Source: Musa acuminata AAA Group
Lineage: Eukaryota > Streptophyta > Magnoliopsida > Zingiberales > Musaceae
Length of the DNA stretch: 64,000 nucleotides
Assembly (NCBI RefSeq): GCF_036884655.1
Contig: NC_088345.1
Coordinates: forward strand, 25,453,001-25,517,000
Direction: 5' to 3'
Position numbers and translations under genes: made by a program. The notes below the pieces were generated by a model, which was not told where the DNA came from, searched no databases, and worked only from the letters and a program-made list of their open reading frames with translations. Shown here piece by piece: positions 32,297 to 43,203 of this stretch (the first letter of the stretch is position 1; each line of letters opens with the position of its first letter).

Positions 32297-32487
32297 AGAT
32301 CTTGGGAATGATGCCAAATAATGTACCCACAGGTAGTTATAGTCTACAGCATGTGTAGTCATAACTATCGCATTAGCACTCTATGAGTTACTTGGCTTTG
32401 TCTATGACTTGTATAGATAAAGCTATTTGTAGAAACTTTACACATAATGAATTTTACTTTTACTTACCAAAAAAAAAAAAAAAAAAA
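32297..32487 (+). other. LINE 3'UTR and poly(A), copy A
   Basis: About 170-bp 3'UTR ending CTTTTACTTACC then 19 A. The same UTR ends most LINE copies here, at 34439, 40736, 42886 and, in reverse, 13839, 15380, 22182, 26043, 35057, 45846 and 54028. A short palindrome-like stretch around the GTAGTTATAGTCTACAGCAT motif may fold. Confidence 0.85.
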
Positions 32488-34438
32488 TACATCATAACAT
32501 TTTGCTTGCTAATGACTTAGTCAAAGATTTGCATTCAAAAGCAAGAGGGACAAAAATCTGCATTAAAGCTGATCTAAGGAAAGCCTTTTATTCAGTTAAT
32601 AGGAAATTTATCTATAAGATGCTCCTTGATATGAACTTCCCACAGCAATGGATTAATTGGATTCAATCTTGCCTAGAAACTCCAAAGTTTTCGATACTCT
32701 TTAATGGCTCACCTATTGGTTTTTTTGGGAGCACGAATGGCATCCGACAAGGTGATCCACTCTCTCCGTATCTCTTTACTATTGCGATGGAAGGACTTAG
32801 CTGTATGTTAGAACACGCAGTCTTAAATGGCAGCATTAAGGTACCCAGTGCTGGTTCTGTTCATATATCACATATAACATTTGCAGATGACTTACTTATC
32901 TTTCTCCAAAATGAACCAACTTCAGTAAAGAACCTGGCTACTATTATGAATGACTTTGGTATGGTTTCTGGACTTCAGTTAAATCATGCGAAAAGTAAAG
33001 TATATATGAGCCCTTACGTTGAGGATAAGGTCTTTATTTCACAAACTTTGGGGGTTAGTGAAGGAAGCTTGCCAGTTCCTTATTTGGGTCTCCCGCTCAT
33101 ATCCACAGGCATTCACAAAACCCACTGTCAACCTATCTTGCAAAAAATAAAGAATAGAATTTCTTCTTGGAAAAATAGGTTTCTATCAAAAGCAGGACGA
33201 CTCGAACTCATCCGTTCGGTATTGCACTCCTACTCTATATATTGGTGTAATGCATTTCTTCTACCTGCTGGACTTCTCCAAGATATTGAACGGTTATTAA
33301 TGAACTTCTTCTGGAATGGCACAAATGAAAAGGCAATGCATATGGTAAATTGGGATAGCATTTGCAAACCGAAAGATTAAGGGGGCTAAATTTGAGAAAT
33401 ACTAGAGATTGGAATCAAGCATGTTTGGTACAGCAATTGTGGGATCTTTTGCAAAACAAATGTTCCTTATGGTCACATTGGGTTTCTGCTAAGTATCTCT
33501 CAAAGGAATCAATATGGGAAATTTCAACAAGAACATACCACTCTGCAGCTTGGAAAGGAATTTTAAAGGCAAGGAATTGGCTAATCAAACACATTTCGTA
33601 TGCAATCTCTTCTGGAACTAGTACTAATATGTGGTACGATCCTTGGGTGAATGGGAAGAGTATATTTCAATTATATGGCGACAGAATACGAAAAGATCTT
33701 GGGGCTCCCAAAGATTGGAAGGTTTCCGAGTTCATCGCTAACGGTACTTGGTGTCTCCCTAATCCTATTTCTCCTGAAATGTTATCACTTTGGCCGACTA
33801 TCATAGCTATTCGAATCAGGAACAACTCTTCAGATATACTTATTTGGCCTCATGACAATGGTAAATTTAGTGCCACATCCGCATGGAATCAAATTTGGCA
33901 AAGAAATAACAAGTGGGTCCCAAGCAGTTGGACATGGGATCGACCAGGATCACAAAGACACTCCTTATGTACATGACAGGCCCTTCTCAATAAACTACCT
34001 ATAATAGACAATATGAAAAGAAGAGGTATCTATCATGTTAACCGATGCTCCCTTTGTTTGCAACAAGAAGAAACTGTTGACCACCTCTATTTTGCTTGTG
34101 ATTATACAAAATGGATATGGAAGGAGATTCTCCAGCGATTTGAACTCAATAGACTGCCGCAACCAAACTTGCACCAAGAACTAGGCGACCTTATGCAATG
34201 TTTCTCAAGAAAAGGGCCTCTTACACAACTGGCAAAGGTTATTTTCAGATGTGCTATTTGGTGGATGTGGAAGGAGAGATGTAATAGAATCTTTGAATGT
34301 CAACACACAAACAATGCACAGCTCTTGAAAGAGATTATTAGAGACTCAAGATCCTGTATGGAGCATGAACTCAAAACCGAGCACTTCACCCGAAGAGAAA
34401 AAGATATTTTTATCAAATTTAATTTTGCTATTAGCTAA
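32488..34438 (+). pseudogene. LINE ORF2 RT to C-terminus, broken
   Basis: RT from KADLRKAF through GIRQGDP and FADD is open (32502-33380). The frame stops where GAT-GAA became GAT-TAA with a 1-bp loss near 33378. The continuation 33362-33976 ends at a Trp-to-TGA near 33974. The last piece 34013-34438 holds zf-RVT to the natural stop. The Asp of KAFD is Tyr (KAFYSVN), a change also seen at 58020. Confidence 0.9.
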
Positions 34439-34621
34439 AGATCTTGGGAATGATGTCAAATAATGTACCCACAGGTAGTTATAGTCTACAGCATGTGTAG
34501 TCATAACTATCGCATTAGCACTCTATGAGTTACTTGGCTTTGTCTATGACTTGTATAGATAAAGCTATTTGTTGAAACTTTATACATAATGAATTTTACT
34601 TTTACTTACCAAAAAAAAAAA
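32488..34621 (+). mobile_element. 5'-truncated LINE joined to the poly(A) of copy A
   Basis: Begins at ORF2 residue about 558 (HHNILLAND) immediately after the preceding A-tail and ends with its own 11-A tail (34611-34621). Same strand as its neighbour. Confidence 0.95.
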
Positions 34622-36289
34622 CATTTGCAGATGATTTACTTATCTTTCTCCAAAATGATCCAACTTCAGTAAAGAACTTGGCTACTATTATAAATGACTT
34701 TGGTATGGTTTTTGGACTTCAGTTAAATCATGCGAAAAGTAAAGTATATATGAGCCCTTAGGTTGAGGATAAGGTCTTTATTAAACAAACTTTGGGAGTT
34801 AGTGAGGGAAGCCTGTTAGTTCCTTATTTGGGTCTCCCGCTCATATCTACATGCATTCACAAAACCCACTGTCAGTCTATCCTGCAAAAAATAAAGAACA
34901 GAATTTCTTCTTGGAAAAATAGGCTTCTATCAAAAGCAGGACGACTCGAACTCATCCGTTCTGTATTGCACTCCTATTCTATATATTAGTGTAATGCATT
35001 TCTTCTGCCTGTTGGACTTCTCCAAGATATTGAACGGTTATTAATGAATATTTTCTATTTTTTTGGTAAGTAAAATTAAATTGATTATGTGTAAAGTTTC
35101 TACAAATAGCTTTATCTATACAAGTCATAGACAAAGCCAAGTAACTCATAGTTATGACTACACATGCTGTAAACTATAACTCCTAATTACAATCATCAAA
35201 GAAAATATTTATCCAGATATATCAAAACTACCTGTGGGTACATAATTTGGCATCATTCCCAAGATCTTTAGCTAATAGCAAAATTGAATTTGATAAAAAT
35301 ATCTTTTTCTCTTTGGGTAAAGTGCACCGTTTTGAGATCTTGCTCCATACAGGATCTTGAGTCTCTAATAATCTCTTTCAATAGCTGAGCATTGTTTGTT
35401 TGTTGGCATTCAAATATTCTGTTACATCTCTCCTTCCACATCCACCAAATAGCGCATCTGAAAGTAACCTTTGCCAGTTGTGTGAGAGTCCCCTTTCTTG
35501 AGAAACATTGCATGAGGTCGCATAGTTCTTGGTGCAAGTTTGGTTGCGGTAGTCTATTGAGTTCAAATCGCTAGAGAATCTCCTTCCATATCCATTTTGT
35601 ATAATCACAAGCAAAATAGAGGTGGTCAACAGTTTCTTCTTGTTGCATACAAAGGGAGCATCGGTTAACATGATAGATACCTCTTCTTTTCATATTGTCT
35701 ATTGTAGGTAATTTATTGAGAAGGGTCTGCCATGTACATAAAGAATGTCTTTGTGATCCCGGTCGATCCCATGTCCAACTGCTTGGGACCCACTTGTTAT
35801 TTCTTTACCTAATTTGATTCCATGCAGATGTGGCACTAAATTTGCCATTGTCATGAGGCCAAATAAGTATATCTGAAGAGTTGTTCCTGATTGGAATAGC
35901 TATAATAGTCGGCCAAAGTGATAACATTTTGGGAGAAATGAGATTAGGGAGACACCAGGTACCGTTAGAAATGAACTCAGAAACCTTCCAATCTTTGGGA
36001 GTCCCAAGATCTTTTCGTATTCTGTCACCATATAATTGAAATATACTCTTCCCATTCACCCAAGGATCGTACCACATATTAGTATTGGTTCCAGAAGAGA
36101 TTGCATAGGAAATGTGTTTGATTAGCCATATAATGAATATTTTCTGGAATGGCACAAATGATAAGGCATTGCATATGGTAAATTGGGATAGCAATTGCAA
36201 ACCGAAAGATGAAGGGGGGATAAACTTGAGAAATACTAGAGATTGGAATCAAGCATGCCTGGTACAACAATTGTGGGATCTTTTACAAA
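34622..36289 (+). mobile_element. 5'-truncated LINE joined to the previous poly(A), split by a minus LINE
   Basis: Begins at the FADD region (ACATTTGCAGATG) right after the 34621 A-tail. It is interrupted by a minus LINE (35057-36130), resumes at 36131, and ends near 36289 where ORF2 fuses to ORF1 of copy B through the shared bases ACAAA. It has no own poly(A). Coding remnants (frame 34792-34989) contain several stops. Confidence 0.9.
35057..36130 (-). mobile_element. minus LINE inside a plus LINE, 15-bp duplication
   Basis: Flanked by TAATGAATATTTTCT at 35042-35056 and 36131-36145. It contains the 3'UTR, an ORF2 C-terminus with a stop (CAG... to TAG) near 35573, frames 35268-35537 and 35805-36130, and ends at ...KHISYAISSGT. 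5'-truncated. Confidence 0.95.
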
Positions 36290-37091
36290 GCAACAGCTGC
36301 TCAGAAGAGATTAGCATTTGCGTGAGCATGTGTACTGGTTTCTTCCGACGAAGATCTTCCAAATGAGGATATCTATCGTGATCTTGATGGGAACACTTGG
36401 AAGGTACATGTCTCATATTCTTGGAAGCCACAACGATGTCAGCATTGCTTATCTTTTGGTCAAGCAAATGGAGCTTGTTAGCAAACTCCAAAACAAATCA
36501 CAAAGGTCTATCGACCACGTCAAGCGCCTCAGCAACAAAGCGAGTCTTCTCTAATGGCAATAGCACCGATGGTGGCAAAGAATATATCTCTTCCAAAACT
36601 ATATCTCTTCCTATAATGTCGGAGACTTCCACAACAGAGATTTCCCTTGGTACTAGTGGATAGGAGAAACATAAGTCAGGAACTTCATCTCTTCCAAAAT
36701 CATTGGATCCGTCCATAATAACTCAACAAACTCAGGCCTAATCAAATCTCGCCGGCAAGGATATTCTTCCTCAACAAACTCAGGCCACAACAAACATCGC
36801 CAACAAGGATATTCTGTCTTAACAAATTCATGCCCCAACAAACTTTTCTAGCCAGGCTACTCCAACAAGTACTATCCAGGATATTGTGCTGTAACAATCT
36901 TATCGTGCTTCAACAAACCCTGCCAATCAAGACCACATGATTCAAGGTATTTTAAAGTTTAAAAATCTGCAAGCTGTAGATGAAGTGGATAAATATAGGA
37001 ATAAAGCAATAAAAGGTAAGGATATTGTGAGGGAGAAAAATACAAACCCGGAGGATAAGAAAAAGGATGGTATAGTCCATCCAAAGTCATA
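36290..37091 (+). pseudogene. LINE ORF1 C-terminal part, copy B
   Basis: Starts in the DUF4283 C-terminal part (AACAGCTGCTCAG...). Defects include a CAG-to-TAG near 36479, loss of about 45 bp near 36575, the shared TAG at 36661-36663, and further stops at about 36741 and 36822. The knuckle reads CQHCLSFGQANGAC, so the His is replaced by Gln. Non-functional. Confidence 0.85.
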
Positions 37092-37131
37092 GGATGAATA
37101 CCTTACCACCTTTTCATTTCTTTATTACTGA

Positions 37132-40100
37132 TGAAGACAACATGTTGGAATGTTCGCGGACTTAATAAGCCGGAGAAATGTCGGGAGCTCAAAAGAATAA
37201 TCAAGTCTGCCGCATGTGATATTGTTATCCTCGTAGAAACAAAAATTAAACAATTGCGCGTTCAAGCTCAAAAGAATTTAATATGGCCGGACGCAGAACT
37301 GTTTACAAATGACTCAAATGAATCTTTTGGTAGAATATGGGTCTTATGACATCCTAACTCTATTAATGCTTGGTTTATTTCTGCTACTGATCAATTCATT
37401 CATCTTAAGGTAGAGGATAAAAGGAATTGCTGTCAATTTAATTTCACTGGTATATATGCTTCAAATAGTATGCAAGAAAGAAATACTCTTTGGTTTGACC
37501 TGACTAATATTGCAAATGGCTGTCTCAATGTACCTTGGATTGTTCTTGGAGACATTAATATTGTTCGGTACACAAATGAAAAAGAGGGGGGTAGATAACT
37601 TTCAGAAAGCCAGCTTCAAAGTTTTAATGATTACATTGACACTACAGCTTTGTTTGATATGAAATCTGTAGGTAATTGGCTCTCCTGGAGCAATCGAGGT
37701 GCTGCTAACAGAAAAATAATGGCTCGACTTGATAGGTGTTTGATTAATCATGAATGGTTAATAGTTTACCCAGATTCACTTCTTGAGTATGGTGCTCCTT
37801 TGTTTTCTGACCATTCGTTAATGTATATACACGCAGACAAAGCGACACCAAGAGGCAAGAAACCGTTTAGATTCTTTAACATGTGGAGTACTCATCCTCA
37901 ATTTCTTGATGTTATCAGATCTGCCTGGAATGTTAATGTGCATGGATCCCCTCCTTACATCTTATGTCAAAAGCTCAAAGCCTATAAAACAACACTAAAG
38001 GAGTGGAATACAAATACCTTTGGCAATATTACCACCACAGTTCAATTTTGCAGGAAGGAACTAATGTCATTGCAACATGAGCTGCAACTTCAGCCAAATG
38101 ATGAGAATATTATCTACAAAGAGACAGAAGCCAGAAATAACTTCATGCAAGCCTTAAAACAGGAGGAAAGTTTTACAAAGCAGAAGTCTCGACGGCATTG
38201 GCTTATACTAGGGGATTCCAATACTAAATTTTTCTATGCTTCAATTGCTACTCGAAGGGCTATTAACCGTATCAGCAAATGCAGAGACAAAGATGATAAT
38301 CTTATTGAGAATTTAGATGAGGTTAAAGCACACACAGAGCAATTTTTTTATTCCTTACTCAATCAAGCTAGGAAAACTAATAACATTCATGTGGAGCCGA
38401 CTAGAAAACTTGATTCGGAAGCTATTTCAATCCTCAATGCCCCAATTACAGACGACGAAATTGTATGTGTTGTCTTTAAGTCACCAAAGCACAAAAGCCC
38501 AGGTCCAGATGGATTTCCAGTAGAATTTTACTAAACTGCTTGGTCTATTATTGGAAATGATGTGATCAAGGCTTGCCAACATTTTTTCTCTTCAGGTCAT
38601 ATTCTTAGAGAGATGAATTGCACTTTTATTTCTTTAATTCCGAAGAATGCAGGGGCTGATTCACTAGAGAACTATCGACCCATATCATTATGCAACTTTA
38701 TTTACAAGATCATCTCCAAAGTATTGGCAAATAGAATGCAAAAGGTAATACACAAGATCATTAGCCCAAATCAAGCTGCTTTCATCAAAGGGAGAAGTAT
38801 ACATCATAACATTTTGCTTGCTAATGACTTAGTCAAAGATTTGCATTCAAAAGCAAGAGGGACAAAAATATGTTTTATAGCTGATTTACGGAAAGCCTTT
38901 GATTCAGTCAATAGGAAATTTATCTATAAGATGCTCCTCGATATGAACTTCCCACAGCAATGGGTTAATTGGATTCAATCTTGCCCTGAAACTCCAAAGT
39001 TTTCGATACTCTTGGATTTTTTGGGAGCACGAATGGCATCCGACAAGGTGATCCACTCTCTCCGTATCTCTTTACTATTGCGATGGAAGGACTTAGCTGT
39101 ATGTTGAAACATGCATTCTTAATTGGCAGCATTAAGGTACCCAATGCTGGCTCTATTCATATATCACATATAACATTTGCAGATGATTTACTTATCTTTC
39201 TCCAAAATGATCCAACTTCAGTAAAGAACCTGACTACTATTATGAATGACTTTGGTATGGTTTCTGGACTTCAGTTAAATCATGCTAAAAGTAAAGTATA
39301 TATGAGCCCTTACGTTAAGGATAAGGTCTTTATTGCACAATCTTTGGGGGTTAGTGAGGGAAGCCTGCCAGTTCTTTATTTGGGTCTCCCGCTCATATCC
39401 ACAGGCATTCACAAAACCCACTGTTAGCCTATCCTGCAAAAAATAAAGAATAGAATTTCTTCTTGGAAAAATAGGCTTGTATCAAAAGCAGGACGACTCG
39501 AACTCATCCGTTCTGTATTGCACTCCTACTCTATATATTGGTGTACTGCATTTCTTCTACCTGCTGGACTTCTCCAAGATATTGAACGGTTATTAATGAA
39601 CTTCTTCTGGAATGGCACAAATGACAAGGCAATGCATATGGTAAATTAGGATAGCATTTGCAAACCGAAAGATGAAGGGGGGCTAAACTTGAGAAATACT
39701 AGATATTGGAATCAAGCATGCCTGGTACAACAACTGTGGGATCTTTTGCAAAACAAATGTTCCTTATGGTCACAATGAGTTTCTGCTATGTATCTTTCAA
39801 AGGAATCAATCTGGGAAATTTCAACAAGAACATACCACTCTGCAGCTTGGAAAGGAATTTTAAAGGCAAGGAATTGGTTAATCAAACACATTTCTTATGC
39901 AATCTCTTCTGGAACTAGTACTAATATGTGGTACGATCCTTGGGTGAATGGGAAGAGTATATTTCAATTATATAACGACAGAATACGAAAAGATCTTGGG
40001 GCTCCCAAAGATTGGAAGGTTTCCGAGTTCATAGCTAACGGTACCTGGTGTCTCCCTAATCTTATTTCTCCCGAAATGTTATCACTTTGGCCGACTATCA

Positions 40101-40735
40101 TAGCTATTCCAATCAGGAACAACTCTTCATATATACTTATTTGGCCTCATGACAATGGCAAATTTAGTGCCACATCCGCACGGAATCAAATTAGGCAAAG
40201 AAATAACAAGTGGGTCCCAAGCAGTTGGACACGGGATCGACCGGGATCACAAAGACACTCCTTATGTACATGGCAGGCCCTTCTCAATAAACTACCTATA
40301 ATAGACAATATGAAAAGAAGAGGTATCTATCATGTTAACCGATGCTCCCTTTGTTTGCGACAAGAAGAAACTGTTGACCACCTTTATTTTGCTTGTGATT
40401 ATACAAAATGGATATGAAATGAGATTCTCCAGTGATTTGAACTCAATAGACTACCGCAACCAAACTTGCACCAAGAACTAGGCGACCTCATGCAATGTTT
40501 CTCAAGAAAAGAGCCTCTTACACAACTGGCAAAGGTTATTTTCAGATGTGCTATTTGGTGGATGTGGAAGGAGAGATGTAATAGAATCTTTGAAGGTCAA
40601 CACACAAACAATGCTCAGCTCTTGAAAGAGATTATTAGAGACTCAAGATCCTGTATGGAGCATGATCTCAAAACCGAGCACTTCACCCGAAGAGAAAAAG
40701 ATATTTTTATCAAATTTAATTTTGCTATTAGCTAA
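37132..40735 (+). pseudogene. LINE ORF2, copy B, many stops
   Basis: All domains are traceable. Endonuclease start is intact to a Trp-to-TGA at about 37347, then GDIN for GDFN and a TAG near 37597. Frame 37650-38534 covers the endonuclease end and linker; CAA-to-TAA ends it. RT block 38562-39107 has KAFDSVN but a deletion after FSIL (about 39010) removes NGSPIG and shifts frame; 39083-39427 has FADD. Later stops near 39427, 39649, 39778 and 40417 (WI then TGA) precede the C-terminal frame 40466-40735. The TGA at about 40415 is shared with the next copy. Confidence 0.9.
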
Positions 40736-40915
40736 AGATCTTGGGAATGATGCCAAATAATGTACCCACCGGTAGTTATAGTCTACAGCATGTGTAGTCA
40801 TAACTATCGCATTCGCATTTTATGAGTTACTTTGCTTTGTCTATGACTTGTATAGATAAAGCTATTTGTAGAAACTTTACACATAATTAATTTACTTTTA
40901 CTTTAAAAAAAAAAA

Positions 40916-41084
40916 GCTCTTGAAAGAGATTATTAAAGAATCAAGATCCTGTATGGAGCATGATCTCAAAACCGAGCACTTCACCCGAAGAGAAAAAGAT
41001 ATTTTTATCAAATTTAATTTTGCTATTAGCTAAAGATCTTGATAATGATGCCAAATAATGTACCCACAGGTAGTTATAGTCTAC
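40916..41084 (+). mobile_element. LINE 3'-end scrap after the copy B poly(A)
   Basis: Begins directly after the A-tail with the last 39 codons of ORF2 (stop at 41031-41033) and part of the 3'UTR. It then joins an RT segment at 41085 without a poly(A), at CTAC/TCCCAC. Confidence 0.85.
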
Positions 41085-42885
41085 TCCCACAACAATGGGT
41101 TAATTGGATTCAATCTTGCCTGGAAACTCCAAAGTTTTCGATACTCTTTAATGGCTCACCTATTGGTTTTTTTGGGAGCACGAATGGCATCCGACAAGGT
41201 GATCCACTATCTCCGTATCTTTTTACTATTGCGATGGAAGGACTTAGCTGTATGTTGGAACACGTAGTCTTAAATGACAGCATTAAGGTACCCATTGCTG
41301 GTTCTGTTCATATATCACATATAACATTTGCAGATTACTTACTTATCTTTCTCCAAAATGAACCAACTTCAGTAAAGAACCTGGCTACTATTATGAATGA
41401 CTTTGGTATGGTTTCTAGACTTCAGTTAAATCATGCGAAAAGTAAAGTATATATGAGCCCTTACGTTGTGGATAAGGTCTTTATTGTACAAATTTGGGGG
41501 TTAGTGAGGGAAGCTTGCCAGTTCCTTATTTGGGTCTCCCGCTCATATCCACAGGCATTCACAAAACCCATTGTCAGCCTATCTTGCAAAAAATAAAGAA
41601 TAGAATTTCTTCTTGGAAAAATAGGTTTCTATCAAAAGCAGGACGACTCGAACTCATCCGTTCGGTATTGTACTCCTACTCTATATATTGGTGTAATGGA
41701 TTTCTTCTACCTACTGGACTTCTCCATGATATTGAACGGTTATTAATGAACTTCTTCTTGAATGACACAAATGATAAGGCAATGCATATGGTAAATTGGG
41801 ATAGCATTTGCAAACCGAAAGATGAAGGGGGGCTAAACTTGAGAAATACTAGAGATTGGAATCAAGCTTGTCTGGTACAGCAATTGTGGGATCTTTTGCA
41901 AAACAAATGTTCCTTATGGTCACATTGGGTTTCTGCTAGGTATCTTTCAAAGGAATCAATCTGGGAAATTTCAACAAGAACATACCACTCTGCAGCTTGG
42001 AAAGGAATTTTAAAGGCAAGGAATTGGCTAATCAAACACATTTCTTATGCAATCTCTTCTGGAACTAGTACTAATATGTGGTACGATCCTTGGGTGAATG
42101 GGAAGAGTATATTTAAATTATATGACGACAGAATACGAAAAGATCTTGGGGCTCCCAAAGATTGGAAGGTTTCCGAGTTCATAGCTAACGGTACCTGGTG
42201 TCTCCCTAATCTTATTTCTCCCGAAATGTTATCACTTTGGCCGACTATCATAGCTATTCCAATCAGGAACAACTCTTCATATATACTTATTTGGCCTCAT
42301 GTCAATGGCAAATTTAGTGCCACATCCGCACGGAATCAAATTAGGCAAAGAAATAACAAGTGGGTCCCAAGCAGTTGGACACGGGATCGACCGGGATCAG
42401 AAAGACACTCCTTATGTACATGGCAGGCCCTTCTCAATAAACTACCTATAATAGACAATATGAAAAGAAGAGGTATCTATCATGTTAACCGATGCTCCCT
42501 TTGTTTGCGATAAGAAGAAACTGTTGACCACCTTTATTTTGCTTGTGATTATATAAAATGGATATGAAATGAGATTCTCCAGCGATTTGAACTCAATAGA
42601 CTACCGCAACCAAACTTGCACCAAGAACTAGGCGACCTCATGCAATGTTTCTCAAGAAAAGAGCCTCTTACACAACTGGCAAAGGTTACTTTCAGATGCG
42701 CTATTTGGTGGATGTGGAAGGAGAGATGTAATAGAATCTTTGAAGGTCAACACACAAACAATGCTCAGCTCTTGAAAGAGATTATTAGAGACTCAAGATC
42801 CTTTATGGAGCATGATCTCAAAACCGAGCACTTCACCTGAAGAGAAAAAGATATTTTTATCAAATTTAATTTTGCTATTAGCTAA
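41085..42885 (+). pseudogene. LINE ORF2 RT to C-terminus
   Basis: RT block to FADY (second Asp of FADD changed to Tyr near 41335), so catalysis would be lost even without the breaks. A 1-bp frame shift near 41490 moves the reading to 41494-42513 (339 codons, connection region and zf-RVT start), which ends at CAA-to-TAA. Further stops at about 42566 (WI-TGA) and 42838 (CGA-to-TGA). Confidence 0.9.
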
Positions 42886-43063
42886 AGATCTTGGGAATGA
42901 TGCCAAATAATGTACCCACAAGTAGTTAGTCTACAGCATGTGTAGTCATAACTATCGCATTCGCATTTTATGAGTTACTTTGCTTTGTCTATGACTTGTA
43001 TAGATAAAGCTATTTGTAGAAACTTTACACATAATCAATTTACTTTTACTTACCAAAAAAAAA
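41085..43063 (+). mobile_element. LINE lacking 5' half, poly(A) 43055-43063
   Basis: Starts at ORF2 residue about 607 (PQQWVNW), runs to the natural ORF2 stop (42885), 3'UTR and nine A. Its 3' half shares several private changes with copy B, including the WI-TGA stop and the FEGQHTN variant. Confidence 0.9.
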
Positions 43064-43203
43064 GTTATAGTCTACAGCATGTGTAGTCATAACTATCGCA
43101 TTCGCACTCTATGAGTTACTTAGCTTTGTCTATGACTTGTATAGATAAAGTTATTTGTAGAAATTTTACACATAATCAATTTACTTTATTTACCAAAAAA
43201 AAA
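43064..43203 (+). mobile_element. LINE copy reduced to 3'UTR plus poly(A), 140 bp
   Basis: Begins immediately after the previous A-tail with the GTTATAGTCTACAGC part of the 3'UTR and ends with nine A (43195-43203), after which gypsy copy 4 starts. Confidence 0.9.

Larger units (their letters stand above)
26912..32487 (+). mobile_element. near full-length LINE (copy A)
   Basis: Plus LINE with 5' monomers (26921-27070), intact ORF1, ORF2 with frameshifts, 3'UTR and a 19-A tail (32469-32487). It is the most complete element here. The 5' edge is a rearranged junction with a minus LINE, so true full length of the array is unknown. The next LINE begins at 32488 directly after the tail. Confidence 0.95.
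36290..40915 (+). mobile_element. LINE copy B (5' end replaced), poly(A) at 40905-40915
   Basis: ORF1 from about codon 225 onward, spacer, whole ORF2 span, 3'UTR and 11 A. The left edge is a fusion to the preceding LINE inside coding sequence, not a 5'UTR. Confidence 0.9.

Noticed and set aside
38950..43063. Simple recent tandem duplication of a 2.1-kb LINE unit
   Set aside because: The two halves share private variants in the 3' part, but the first has a deletion near 39010 and a stop near 39649 that the second lacks, so a simple recent duplication does not fit.
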